Source: Methanoculleus chikugoensis (GTDB taxonomy: Archaea > Halobacteriota > Methanomicrobia > Methanomicrobiales > Methanoculleaceae). Taken from it: a DNA stretch of 64,000 nucleotides. Made by a program: the position numbers and the translations under genes. Under the pieces are notes generated by a model that was given only the letters and a program-made list of their open reading frames with translations, was not told the origin of the DNA and made no database searches. Numbering within the stretch: the first letter of the stretch is position 1; each line of letters opens with the position of its first letter. The DNA lies in contig NZ_AP019781.1 of NCBI RefSeq assembly GCF_019669965.1, positions 1,861,092 through 1,925,091 on the forward strand, in the 5' to 3' direction. This document shows positions 54,918 through 63,909 of this stretch, piece after piece.

Positions 54918-56123
54918 TTATACGCTCCCCTGTGGTGCCGGTTCCCGGACCGAGAGGGCGAAGAACCCGCAGACAGCCACCGCGAGGAGGAAACTCACGA
55001 AGAATCCGGGGCCGAAGCCGCTGGCGGCAACAATGATCCCGGTGACCAGGGGGCCTGCCGAATGCCCGATATCCATGATGGACGACAACGCCCCCATCGA
55101 AGCCCCCATCTGCTCTTCTTCTGCAACGTCCGCGACGTACGCACTGGTCGCAACCGTGGAGAGCGACATACCCAGGGCGAGGAAAGAACTTATGAGAAGG
55201 AACGCGGGAAATCCCGGTGCAAACGGGATGGCGGCGACTGAAACCCCCAGGATGAGGAGCCCTATGACGATCTGGACCCTCTTGTCGACCCGGTCGGCGA
55301 TCCTGCCGAAGGATGGCTTCGAGACCGCGATGATCAGCGTCTGGGCGGCGAACAGGATCCCCGTCTGGTAGGCACCCATCCCTCTGGAGAGGACGACAAG
55401 CGGCAGGAACGTCTCAAACGCTCCGAAGGCAAAGTAAGTCCCCATATCCACGAGTGCCGTTGCCCGCAGCCTCCGGTTCGTGAAGAACGTCACAAAACTT
55501 TCCCGAAACGCTGAGAACGGGAGGACCTTCAGGGGGCCCGGGGTCTCCTCACGGTAGAGGAGGATCAGGACGACCACCGGCACTGCGGCGATGGCTGCAG
55601 TGAGGTAGACCATCCGATACGGGATGAGCCCGGGGTAAAAGACGAAGAACGACAGGATAGCCCCGCCGACGAGCGGAGCAAGGGTCCTCCCGATCAGGGT
55701 CGCGGAAGAGTACTGCCCGAGCACCTCCCCCTTCTTCCCGGGAAACCGCACGGCAATCATCGCAGCGATCACCGGCCCGAGGATCGCGGTCGCCATCCCG
55801 TGGAAGAACCGGACCGGGATCAGCCAGAACGGGTCGGTGATGAAGAGATAGAGCAGAGGCGCCGAGAGGAATATCGTTCCGGATGCGATGAGCAGCCTCC
55901 TCTTTCCCAGGTGATCCGAGAGGACCCCCACCGGGAAGGAGAGAAGGATCCCGGCAAGCGGGGAGACCGCTGCAATGAGACCGATGACCGCATCGCCGGC
56001 ACCCAGAGCCTGCGAGAAGAGGGGCAGCACCGGGTTCTTCGAGATCGTCGTCGAGAAGATGGCAAAGAACCCGATCAGAAAGAGGCCATACATCGCGTCC
56101 TGTGCGGAATGGTGCCTGACCAT
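54918..56123 (-). CDS. MFS transporter
   Basis: A 401-residue major facilitator with twelve helices. Motif A is GVLSDHLGKRRLLIASG near 63-79, with a second-half version RIADRVDKRVQIVIGL. It resembles the drug/sugar-efflux MFS group; the substrate is unknown. I use ATG 56123 (MVRHHSAQDAMYGLF), since the open frame to 56264 has no membrane helix. A truncated, frameshifted copy of its N-terminal half plus about 90 bases of upstream DNA lies in the same orientation at 60930-61414. Confidence 0.9.
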   Translation of the reverse strand: MVRHHSAQDAMYGLFLIGFFAIFSTTISKNPVLPLFSQALGAGDAVIGLIAAVSPLAGILLSFPVGVLSDHLGKRRLLIASGTIFLSAPLLYLFITDPFWLIPVRFFHGMATAILGPVIAAMIAVRFPGKKGEVLGQYSSATLIGRTLAPLVGGAILSFFVFYPGLIPYRMVYLTAAIAAVPVVVLILLYREETPGPLKVLPFSAFRESFVTFFTNRRLRATALVDMGTYFAFGAFETFLPLVVLSRGMGAYQTGILFAAQTLIIAVSKPSFGRIADRVDKRVQIVIGLLILGVSVAAIPFAPGFPAFLLISSFLALGMSLSTVATSAYVADVAEEEQMGASMGALSSIMDIGHSAGPLVTGIIVAASGFGPGFFVSFLLAVAVCGFFALSVREPAPQGSV

Positions 56124-56311
56124 GGTTCTGATCGTTTGAGATTTTCCGCGGGCGGGCTTATATGTTCTGATCAAGACCGGGAAGGGTCCCTGTACGGCCT
56201 CCCGGACACACACCCCAGACGAATCGGGCACGAGAAGAGCTCCTTTGTTTCTCCTCTCAGGCAACTGACAGAAGCCAGGAACAAAAAAGAAGAACCGACC
56301 TCCCTGATGGG

Positions 56312-57352
56312 CTACCCTGAATCAGCCGGCTCATAGACGTAGAGAATAGTATCGTGGACAAAGAAGTAGGTCTTCTCGTCACCGTCATAGATGACGCGCT
56401 GGTTCATATCAACAGCCGCGCTGATGATATCCTCGAGCGAACCGAGTTCAATCCTGTGCGCTGTGATACTATGGTCAAACCTGCCCCGGCTCATCCAGTC
56501 GCGATACCGGGCGTGTACCGCTTCCTGCTCCAGTGCCTGAAGCATATCGGCGGAGGGTTTGAAGCGCGGAGATCTTGACAGTATGACCCAGAAGAGCATA
56601 CCCAACGAGGCCAGCAGGAGGAGTACTGCGGCATACTGCTGGTGCAGGGGAGGATAGACCTCGATCGTCCGTGCCTCGCGGGCTGTGACCGCCTCGGCGA
56701 AACTCAGGTTATCGGATATACTGTAGTGACCTGCCCCCAGGGTGATGGGCATCAGGTACTCCCGGCGTTCATTGACCGCTTTTCCGTCAACCGTTCCGGT
56801 GAATACAGCCGTGGTGACGACATCGACAACAGGAGTCCCTCGCTGAAAGTCCAGATACTCCTTGATCTCATTCAGTCGCCATTGCATATCCTCCATGTCC
56901 AGGGTGAACGAGTTCTGGTATACCCCCGACTGCAGCGGCCCTGCGTTCTCGGCAATCACCACCTCTTTGCTCCAGTAGGTCGTGTCCGACTCCTTCATCG
57001 ACAGAACCGCCACCGTATGCGACACGACATCCAGATCCACAGCCTCTCCTTCAACAAGGAAGGTGAATGTCGTCTGCAGTTCCGGGGTTGCCGCAAAGAA
57101 ATAGACCGGGTTGTCCGTCAGTGTTGTACCGACCGGCCAGAGCGGGTTTCCTTCCGAGACGACCGCCCGGTACTCGTACCGGCCATCTATGGAATACCAG
57201 GGGACGTCGACGGTCACATCCCTGGACTCCGGCATGTACCAGCTCGTGTATACAAACAGCCCTGACACAATGATGCACACAACAACAACCGGCAGTACCA
57301 GTGTGAACTTTTCAGCAGTCAGTGATTGAAATCTCTTAATTCTCCAGTACAC
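56312..57352 (-). CDS. DUF5305 membrane protein
   Basis: A 346-residue protein matching the archaeal DUF5305 family. One N-terminal helix (FTLVLPVVVVCIIVSGLFVY, 16-35), a large extracytoplasmic domain (about 40-235, beta-rich, with VPWYSIDGRYEYRAVVSEGN), a second helix (YAAVLLLLASLGMLFWVIL) and a cytoplasmic tail. DUF5305 genes commonly sit beside signal peptidase I and SipW-type proteins, as here. It overlaps the signal peptidase gene by 17 bases. Possibly a partner or scaffold for processing; no enzyme motif is seen. Confidence 0.85.
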   Translation of the reverse strand: MYWRIKRFQSLTAEKFTLVLPVVVVCIIVSGLFVYTSWYMPESRDVTVDVPWYSIDGRYEYRAVVSEGNPLWPVGTTLTDNPVYFFAATPELQTTFTFLVEGEAVDLDVVSHTVAVLSMKESDTTYWSKEVVIAENAGPLQSGVYQNSFTLDMEDMQWRLNEIKEYLDFQRGTPVVDVVTTAVFTGTVDGKAVNERREYLMPITLGAGHYSISDNLSFAEAVTAREARTIEVYPPLHQQYAAVLLLLASLGMLFWVILSRSPRFKPSADMLQALEQEAVHARYRDWMSRGRFDHSITAHRIELGSLEDIISAAVDMNQRVIYDGDEKTYFFVHDTILYVYEPADSG

Positions 57353-58340
57353 GATCTACAAGCCTCCTTTTACGGCGTAATTTCACAAACTTTTTCTCGG
57401 CCCAGAGCGGGTGCAGGACGAGTGTCAGAAAGGCTCCCGGCAGGATTGCCAGAGCGAGGACAGGGAGATACGGGTTCAATCCGGCAAGCCCCACAAACCA
57501 GAATACAGGAAGGACATACGGCAATCTGGCTACGGTGCATTCCGGCTCAGTCCCGGATATCGGAATGGAGACAGTTTCTCCGGGCTGCACAATCCCGTAT
57601 ACAGGAACTCCACCCACACCGGGCGTGCATATCAGGTACGCCTCAGGAACCAGGCCTCGCCCCTCTACCGTTATGCAACCGTTTTGAGGAACGCTGGAGC
57701 CTGAAAAAGAGCCGTATGTCTGTATCCCAGAAAGAGAGGGCACGGTCAGTAGAAGGAAGAGGGCCAGAACGACCGAGGAGAGAAAGAAGAGCCGGGAGTA
57801 CCTGATCGAGAAGATTTGCCCTTTCGGCACCGGACTCTCCCGGGAGAGCCGGCGGGCGGCATGGGGGCCGTGCGTGAGTTTTCGCGTCTCCAGAAGGGCC
57901 AGCATCAGCGAGGGAAGGATAACCATCAGGAGGATAACCTGCTTCTTCATCTCTGATGCAAACCCGATGAACGGGATGAGAAATATCGGCCTGCCGATGA
58001 TATCGCCCTTTGAGACGGAGAAACGGTCGGGAGCGCTATTTGCGTCTCCTTTTGTCGAATACAGACCGGTGTCCGCATCGATACCGGTTACCCGATGGGT
58101 GATGACCATGCGGTCGTCCTGTCCGGGATGCTGGAAGACGATCACGTCCCCGACCCTGACCTGATCCGGATCCGTGGGGGCGACGATGATGACGTCGCCG
58201 GGGAGCATGAGGGGTGTCATGCTCCCGCTCAGGACGATCATGATCAGCATGTCACACCGGACGAAGAGGAGGATTCCCGCCAGGATCACAACACCGATGA
58301 TGACTGAAATCGTTCCCTGGATTGGGCTGACCCGGATCAT
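57336..58340 (-). CDS. signal peptidase I, archaeal Sec11 type
   Basis: A 334-residue membrane peptidase, longer than the minimal 150-200 residues. After helix 1 (TISVIIGVVILAGILLFV) come the S26B catalytic residues: Ser40 in VLSGSMTPLMLPGD, His82 in MVITHRVTGI (histidine rather than bacterial lysine) and Asp99 in YSTKGDANSAPD. The C-terminal 150 residues add three more helices and an exposed domain (LVPEAYLICTPGVGGVPVYG). ATG 58340 gives MIRVSPIQG; GGAGGT lies 12 bases upstream. It overlaps the SipW-type substrate gene by four bases, so it is probably dedicated to it. Confidence 0.93.
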   Translation of the reverse strand: MIRVSPIQGTISVIIGVVILAGILLFVRCDMLIMIVLSGSMTPLMLPGDVIIVAPTDPDQVRVGDVIVFQHPGQDDRMVITHRVTGIDADTGLYSTKGDANSAPDRFSVSKGDIIGRPIFLIPFIGFASEMKKQVILLMVILPSLMLALLETRKLTHGPHAARRLSRESPVPKGQIFSIRYSRLFFLSSVVLALFLLLTVPSLSGIQTYGSFSGSSVPQNGCITVEGRGLVPEAYLICTPGVGGVPVYGIVQPGETVSIPISGTEPECTVARLPYVLPVFWFVGLAGLNPYLPVLALAILPGAFLTLVLHPLWAEKKFVKLRRKRRLVDRVLEN

Positions 58341-58933
58341 ACCTGCAGCCTGACCTCCTTCTCGTTCCCGTCGTCCAGGATGATAGTGCACACGAGGCTC
58401 TTCCCTTCCATGTTCGAGCCAAATGTGAGCAGGATTCCCCGTGCGGGATCGTCCCGGGTTGCCGGCCCGAGCTGAGCCTGCCCCTCGAGTAAGTGGCCGG
58501 ATACTGCTTCTCCGGACCAGAAGACGGTGAACCCTTCATCTCCGGCAGGTTCTGGATTGGAACCTGCCCCTTTCGGCCCCGCACGCGGGGCTTCGCCGCC
58601 CTTTCCGCGGGTAAACGCCGCCTCACGGATCATCTCGCCGTCATCGGGGTCCCATGAGACACGGATGCCCGTAACCTCCAGCGGAGCAGATCCGGTGTTG
58701 TTCACGGTGATGCCGGAGAGGACGGTCTTTGCATGGTTGCCTGCCGGCGGCTTGAGCAGAGGCTGATCGGCAGTTACCATCAGGCTGCCGGCGTCGCCCC
58801 ACGAGCCGGTGGTGATGGAGATCCCTTCGATCACCTCGGTATCGGTGAACCATGCTCCGGCCGGGATGATGTCTGTAACCAGAAACACACCGGCGCAACA
58901 GATAATTACCAGAAGTACGTATGCCTTATTCAT
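58337..58933 (-). CDS. SipW-dependent-type secreted protein
   Basis: A 198-residue exported protein. The signal peptide (AYVLLVIICCAGVFLVTDII) is followed by GAWFTDTEVIEG, the AxFTDxE signature of TasA/camelysin-like proteins that need a dedicated ER-type signal peptidase. The mature part is a beta-sandwich-like domain (ISITTGSWGDAGSLMVTADQ; TVNNTGSAPLEVTGIRVSW). It overlaps the signal peptidase by four bases downstream and a broken gene by eight upstream. Probably a surface or matrix subunit. Confidence 0.82.
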   Translation of the reverse strand: MNKAYVLLVIICCAGVFLVTDIIPAGAWFTDTEVIEGISITTGSWGDAGSLMVTADQPLLKPPAGNHAKTVLSGITVNNTGSAPLEVTGIRVSWDPDDGEMIREAAFTRGKGGEAPRAGPKGAGSNPEPAGDEGFTVFWSGEAVSGHLLEGQAQLGPATRDDPARGILLTFGSNMEGKSLVCTIILDDGNEKEVRLQV

Positions 58934-59340
58934 CGCTCACATCTCCCTGTATCATGGCGTTCGTGGGCGAAGGGCAGCAGGTCACAGGATACGTCGCGTT
59001 GCCTGCAGCTGAATGAACGACACGCACTGCTGCTCCCGCACGGGAAGAGGTCAGATGGAGTTCTGCCCGGGTTCCGGATCGCTCCATCATCCCTGAAGAG
59101 CGCTGTCCGGAACGTTCCGGGCAGGTTCTCATCCCACCGCGGTCTGAGCGCGATGGTGTCGCCGGCATCCGCCGGAGGGGGCATCGAGAGTTCGACGCTG
59201 CCGATGCCCCCCGTGCCGGTGGTTGCGGTCGGTTTCCAGGAAGAGGCGAAGGAGGAGGGGGAAGCGTAGCGTTGGCTTCAGAGGCTCCGCATCCACCCCT
59301 TCTCACTTGCTTCTTGTTCATGATTGCCGGTGTAGAGATC
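58926..59340 (-). pseudogene. frameshifted SipW-cluster gene
   Basis: A stretch that should hold a gene of the cluster, but protein-like sequence jumps between frames. One frame has VDAEPLKPTLR near 59285. A second has SSFASSWKPTATTGTGGIGS then VELSMPPPADAGDTIALRPR and GTFRTALFRDDGAI (about 59090-59260). A third has ERSGTRAELHLTSSRAGAAV and NATYPVTCCPSP before a stop whose TAA overlaps the next ATG (58926-58933). The single open frame of 131 codons starting at 59321 is Arg/Pro/Ser-rich in its first half, as wrong-frame GC-rich DNA is. At least two indels would be needed to restore it. Confidence 0.5.
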
Positions 59341-59349
59341 TTTCAGGGA

Positions 59350-60015
59350 TCACACGGCGGGAGAGGTCTGCGCCCAGCCGGGGTTGTCGGTCTGCGTCGC
59401 GTCGAAGATTACCTTGAACTCTGCCCCCTTATTGGCATAGACATTCCCTGCGTTCTCATCCAGCTTCACCTCGACCTTGAGAATCCGGGTAAACAGCGGA
59501 TTGTCGATGCTGCCCATCGTACCCCCGAAATTGTCTGAGGTCAGGAGAGTGGTGTCGGCATTGGAGAGCTGAGCCCACGTATAGACACCGGAAGGGAACA
59601 GGGACTCAGTCCCGGCATCAGAGATTTCTACATCGGCGGCAACGTCAGATTCCGACATGCTATTAAGGAGCGAAACCTTCGAAATCCGGAACTGGAGCTT
59701 GCCATCCGTCACAAGGTCTCCCCCGGTCTTGACAAAGTATCCCTTCCACTTCAGGGGAACAGTTCCCTCGTTCAGGAGGTGGATATAACCCATAGTTGTC
59801 CAGGTGTTCGTACTGGGAACCAGGTTGGTGACCTTCAGGGTTGATTCGTGCACGCCAAAATAATCCTTGGCAATCTTCACGGACAGATCGGCATTGCCGG
59901 TCTGAATGGCATTCGCTTCTACGATCTCCTGGTCTGTAAACCAGGCAAACGTTCCCAGTCCCATCCCGCCGAGAGCAAGCCCGACGAGCAGGACGCTGAG
60001 AAGATATGCTTTCAT
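59350..60015 (-). CDS. SipW-dependent-type secreted protein, TasA/camelysin-like
   Basis: A 221-residue exported protein. Signal peptide MKAYLLSVLLVGLALGGMGL ends at TFAWFTDQEIVEANAIQTGN, the camelysin/TasA signature. The mature domain is beta-rich (TMGYIHLLNEGTVPLKWKGY; FTRILKVEVKLDENAG; GAEFKVIFDATQTDN). ATG 60015 lies eight bases after GGGG; ATG 60030 is possible. First of the cluster SipW-(broken gene)-SipW-Sec11-DUF5305. ATTTAAATACA near 60112-60122 on the minus strand looks like its TATA box, leaving a leader of about 75 bases. Confidence 0.85.
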   Translation of the reverse strand: MKAYLLSVLLVGLALGGMGLGTFAWFTDQEIVEANAIQTGNADLSVKIAKDYFGVHESTLKVTNLVPSTNTWTTMGYIHLLNEGTVPLKWKGYFVKTGGDLVTDGKLQFRISKVSLLNSMSESDVAADVEISDAGTESLFPSGVYTWAQLSNADTTLLTSDNFGGTMGSIDNPLFTRILKVEVKLDENAGNVYANKGAEFKVIFDATQTDNPGWAQTSPAV

Positions 60016-60929
60016 TTTTATTTCCCCCATTATCGTCGCGAGGCCTTCTTTGAGCTTGTCAATCCCAGGATGGGCCCGATTCCGACCCCGCATCCCTCCG
60101 GGGGATACACCTGTATTTAAATGTATCTATCGAACGATTTTTCGTCCGGAGCGGCTGCAAAGCGCAGCTCACATAACGCTCTGATTATATACCAAAAACA
60201 GGATCTAAGCCGGGGCTTGAACAGAGATATAATCTTTGCCAGAAGGCATCCGCAGATATTGGAACGTTTCGGAGATTATACCGTTCATTCTTCAGAGTAG
60301 CCGTTCGACCAGGCGATCTCGGATAGCGGATTCCTGCGTTCCGGGAGAAGAACGAGATAGATTCGAAATATATTTATATGAAATAGCCAAGAGGGTGCGG
60401 CACCCCCTTTCATGAAAAAGGATCGTACCGGCACTCGAAAGAAATAATGACCTTTTTATAATATCGGTTGGTGTATTCACCCCGATGTCCCCGGTTCATG
60501 GAGTGCCTGAGACGCCCGATCGCGACTCCCCGCAAAGCCTCCCGGGCATCGGCTCTCCGGCGGCCTCCAGGTGGAAAAGCCGTTCATACCGGCGAAAACT
60601 CCTGTCCCGCACCCACCGTGCCGCTTTCCGCATGCAAACGTAAATGATCTTTTTGCATTGTGGTTATGACAATTGAGGGGTGAATCCATGGAATTCTGAG
60701 GGGCACTGGAACTCCGGGGCCGGGTACTACTGCAACGATTCTTAACCCGAGGGGTGGCATGGGAAACAGGATTCTCGAATGAACGAATCGAGAAGAGCAG
60801 ATCCCCCGGCAATAGTTACCCGGATCATTCGTCCCGCTGTAAGCACCGTCGATGCCCGGATTTCCCATCACCACGATCGGCGGTGCGTTCCGGGCTTTCC
60901 CATGTACCGGCCTTTATCGCCGGATCGCT
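60016..60929. other. gene-free region between SipW cluster and transporter pseudogene
   Basis: About 900 bases with no credible gene. It is a mosaic of AT-rich (60100-60490) and GC-rich (60500-60600) DNA. A perfect hairpin GGGTGC-G-GCACCC at 60393-60405 is followed by CCCTTT, and a TATA-like AATATATTTATATG lies just before it (60367-60380). GATCTTTTTGCATTGTGG near 60647 and a GAATGAACGA repeat near 60777 were noted. A short frame at 60292-60480 on the minus strand has no supporting signal. It could contain a small RNA, but nothing here proves it. Confidence 0.4.
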
Positions 60930-61414
60930 TTTGATACGGCATGAGCCCGGGGTAAAAGACGAAGTCCGACAGGACAGCCCCGCCGACGAGCGGGGCAAGG
61001 GTCCTCCCGATCAGGGTCGCGGAAGAATACTGCCCGGGCGCTTCCCCCGTCTTCCCGGCAAATCGCACCGCAGTCATCGCAGCAATCACCGGTCCAGGGA
61101 TTGCGGTCGCTGTCCCGTGGAAGAACCGGACCGGGATCAGCCGGAGCGGGCCGTTGATGAAGAGGCAGAGCAGAGGCGCCGAGAGGAATACTGCTCCGGA
61201 TGCGATCAGCAGCTCCCTCTTTCCCAGGTGATCCAGGAGGCCCCGCAAGCTGGGAGACCGCCGCAACAAGACCGATGACCGCGTCGCCGGCACCCGTGGC
61301 CCGAGAGAAGAGGGGTAGCACCGGGTTCTTCGAGATGGTCGTCAAGAAGATCGCAAAGAACCCGATCAGAAAGAGACCGTACATCGCGTCCGGTGCGGAA
61401 TGATGCCCGATCAT
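60930..61414 (-). pseudogene. truncated, frameshifted copy of the MFS transporter at 54918-56123
   Basis: The minus strand begins MIGHHSAPDAMYGLF at 61414 and follows the intact transporter (MVRHHSAQDAMYGLF) through FFAIFLTTISKNPVLPLFSR and GDAVIGLVAAVSQLAG. A deletion of about 26 bases near 61241 then breaks the frame, and homology resumes in another frame as DHLGKRELLIASGAVFLSAP, FFHGTATAIPGPVIAAMTAV and SATLIGRTLAPLVGG, ending near 60930 at YPGLMPY. Only the N-terminal 175 or so residues are represented, so it cannot make a transporter. Confidence 0.88.
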
Positions 61415-61811
61415 GGTTTTTATCGCTTGAGGTTCTCCGCGAGCGGACTTATACGTTGCAATCTGACGGGGAAGGGCCACTGTACGGCCTTCCGGACAGC
61501 ACACCCCTGAAAAAAACCACCGCCGCACGGGATCCGGCATCCGGGGGATAGGCCTCGTACACGACACCATAATAACAGCAAATTTTCGACGGCCGCAAAA
61601 ACCAGGCTTGCATTAGCGATATTCGCCACTCCGCGACGAGATTTGTCATGTAGAATCATTACAAAACCTATAAAGCCGATCTGGTAACACGCTTTAAGGT
61701 TCATACCGATTATCGGTTTGGCTTTCCGGGAGACGGTTCATATGCCGGGGAACCTGAACTGCAGAATCATAAAGATGCTCGAATAGACAGTCACAACATG
61801 AGGCGACAACC
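61415..61811. other. duplicated upstream DNA and acd promoter region
   Basis: The part at 61415-61510 resembles the DNA upstream of the intact MFS gene (TTGAGGTTCTCCGCGAGCGG against TTGAGATTTTCCGCGGGCGG), so the duplication extended past the coding start. From 61560 to 61800 the region is AT-rich; AATCATAAAGATG near 61765-61777 is a possible TATA box for the acyl-CoA synthetase, whose ATG follows GAGGCGAC by about seven bases. Confidence 0.55.
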
Positions 61812-63854
61812 ATGGCAAAAAGAATGCTGAGCGAGTTCGAATCATACGATCTCCTGAAACAATACGGGGTACCGGTGCCCGAACATGCGATCGTCAAGAC
61901 TCCTGCAGAAGCAGGCAAAGCGGCGGAGAAGATCGGGTTTCCGGTCGTCATGAAGATCCACTCGCCCCAGATCGTCCACAAGAGCGATGCCGGCGGCGTT
62001 ATCGTCAGTATATCCTCGAAGCAGGCTGCAGAAGAGGCATTCAACAAGATCGTCGCAAACGCCAAGGCGTACAACCCCGATGCCGAGATCAAGGGCGTCA
62101 TCGTCGAGCAGCAGGCGGCACCGGGGCTTGAACTGATCATCGGCGGGAAGACCGATCCGGCGTTCGGGAAGGTGCTCACTTTCGGTATGGGGGGCACCCT
62201 CGTCGAGTTGATGAAGGACGTCACCCTGCGGATCCTGCCGATCACCGAGGAGACCATCCGACAGATGATCAGGGAGATCCACGGGTACCCGATGATCCAG
62301 GGCTACCGGGGGTCGAAACCGCGGGACGAGGAGACGCTCGTCAAGATCATGTGGGCGATCAACTGTTTCTTCGCCGAGAACACCAACGTCGTGGAGTTCG
62401 ACATCAACCCGGTCAGGCTCTACGAGTCGGGAGCCTGCATCGTCGATGCCCGTATCTTCGTCGACGACGAGGCGGTCGATAAGGTGGCGAAAGAGCGGCC
62501 TTTCGTGCCGGTCGAATACTTCACCCCCCGGTCGATCGCGGTCATCGGGGCCTCGTCCGAACCTAAGAAGATGGGCTACGCCGTGATGCACAACCTCCTC
62601 CACTTCCCCGGACAGCTCTACCCGGTGAACAACAAACGTCCGGAGGTCCAGGGGCTCAAAGCGTATGCCTCCATCCTCGATATCCCGAACCCCGTCGATA
62701 TGGCGGTCATCACCGTCCCGGCAAAACACGTCCCGAGCGTCGTCGAGGAGTGCGGGCAGAAAGGCGTCGTCATGGCGGTCATCATCACCGCCGGGTTCAA
62801 GGAGATGGGCGAGGGAGGAAAAGCGCTCGAGGACCGGGTCATGGAGATCGCAAAGCGTTACGGCACGCGGATCATCGGCCCGAACTGCCTCGGCCTGATC
62901 ATCCCCCCAAAGGGCATCGACACCACCTACGTCCACGAATCCCCGAAACCCGGCAACATTGCCTTCATCTCCCAGAGCGGGGCCATCGTCAACACGGTGG
63001 TCGACTGGAGCATCAAGCAGGACATAGGGTTCTCCGCGGTCGTCTCGGTGGGCAACCAGGCGGACCTCAACTTCATCGACTACCTCAGGTTCGTGGAGCG
63101 CGATCCGAAGACCAAGGGCATCATCCTCTACGTCGAGGAGATCCAGGACGGCAAGACCTTCATGAAGGTGGTCAGCGAAGTCTCGAAGACCAAACCCGTC
63201 GTGGCGATCAAGGCCGGTTCATCCGTAAAGGGACAGGCGGCGGCCTCGTCCCACACGGGTTCGCTCTCGGGGTCGTACGAGGTCTACATGGAAGCCTTCC
63301 GCGAGTCCGGCGTGATCCCCGTCCACACCCTGTCCGGCACCTTCCAGGTCGCAGAGATGCTGTCGAGCCCGAAGGGCTACCCCCGCGGCAAGCGGGCGGT
63401 CGTGATCACGAACGCCGGTGGGTTCGCCGTTCTCTCCTCCGACTACGCCGAGCGCTACGGCATCGACCTGATCACCCTCCCGCCGAAGGTCTTGAAAGAA
63501 CTCAACGAACTCCTGCCCGAATTCTGGAACAAGAACAACCCGATCGACCTCCTCGGCGATGCCAACGAGAAGAGGTTCGAGCAGACGTTCAACACGCTTG
63601 TTAAGTACCAGGACTGCTGGGACATCGCCTTCGTTGTCGGGTTCCCGAATCTCGTCATCGGGTCGGAACAGCTCGCAAACCAGATCATCCGGTTCTCCGA
63701 GAAGACCGAGAACATGATCGTCGGGACGCTGCTCGGCGGCGACTCGATGGAACGGGGCCGCAAGATCCTCAAGGAGAACGGCATCCCGCTCTTCGACGAA
63801 CTCGACTTCACCTTCCGGGTGATGGGGAGAATCCTCTGGCAGAGGTTCCGGTAA
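61812..63854 (+). CDS. acd: ADP-forming acetyl/acyl-CoA synthetase, fused beta-alpha chain
   Basis: Interconverts acyl-CoA, ADP and phosphate with acid, ATP and CoA. 680 residues. The N-terminal ATP-grasp (beta) domain spans about 1-225 (FPVVMKIHSPQIVHKSDAGG; VEQQAAPGLELIIGGKTDP; VVEFDINPVRLYESG) with His56 a candidate phospho-relay histidine. The CoA-binding domain follows (SIAVIGASSEPKKMGYAVM), then succinyl-CoA-ligase-like domains with IGPNCLGLI, FISQSGAIVNTVVDW and His481 in ASSHTGSLSGS, the phosphorylated histidine of alpha. The order beta-alpha is the reverse of the common alpha-beta fusion. Confidence 0.93.
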   Translation: MAKRMLSEFESYDLLKQYGVPVPEHAIVKTPAEAGKAAEKIGFPVVMKIHSPQIVHKSDAGGVIVSISSKQAAEEAFNKIVANAKAYNPDAEIKGVIVEQQAAPGLELIIGGKTDPAFGKVLTFGMGGTLVELMKDVTLRILPITEETIRQMIREIHGYPMIQGYRGSKPRDEETLVKIMWAINCFFAENTNVVEFDINPVRLYESGACIVDARIFVDDEAVDKVAKERPFVPVEYFTPRSIAVIGASSEPKKMGYAVMHNLLHFPGQLYPVNNKRPEVQGLKAYASILDIPNPVDMAVITVPAKHVPSVVEECGQKGVVMAVIITAGFKEMGEGGKALEDRVMEIAKRYGTRIIGPNCLGLIIPPKGIDTTYVHESPKPGNIAFISQSGAIVNTVVDWSIKQDIGFSAVVSVGNQADLNFIDYLRFVERDPKTKGIILYVEEIQDGKTFMKVVSEVSKTKPVVAIKAGSSVKGQAAASSHTGSLSGSYEVYMEAFRESGVIPVHTLSGTFQVAEMLSSPKGYPRGKRAVVITNAGGFAVLSSDYAERYGIDLITLPPKVLKELNELLPEFWNKNNPIDLLGDANEKRFEQTFNTLVKYQDCWDIAFVVGFPNLVIGSEQLANQIIRFSEKTENMIVGTLLGGDSMERGRKILKENGIPLFDELDFTFRVMGRILWQRFR

Positions 63855-63909
63855 GAACCTCTCCCGAAACAATTCTTTTCTGTCTGCTCCGGCACTTGTT
63901 CCGGAATGT

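Noticed and set aside
60292-60480. 62-codon frame on the minus strand
   Set aside because: AT-rich intergenic DNA without translation signals or similarity.
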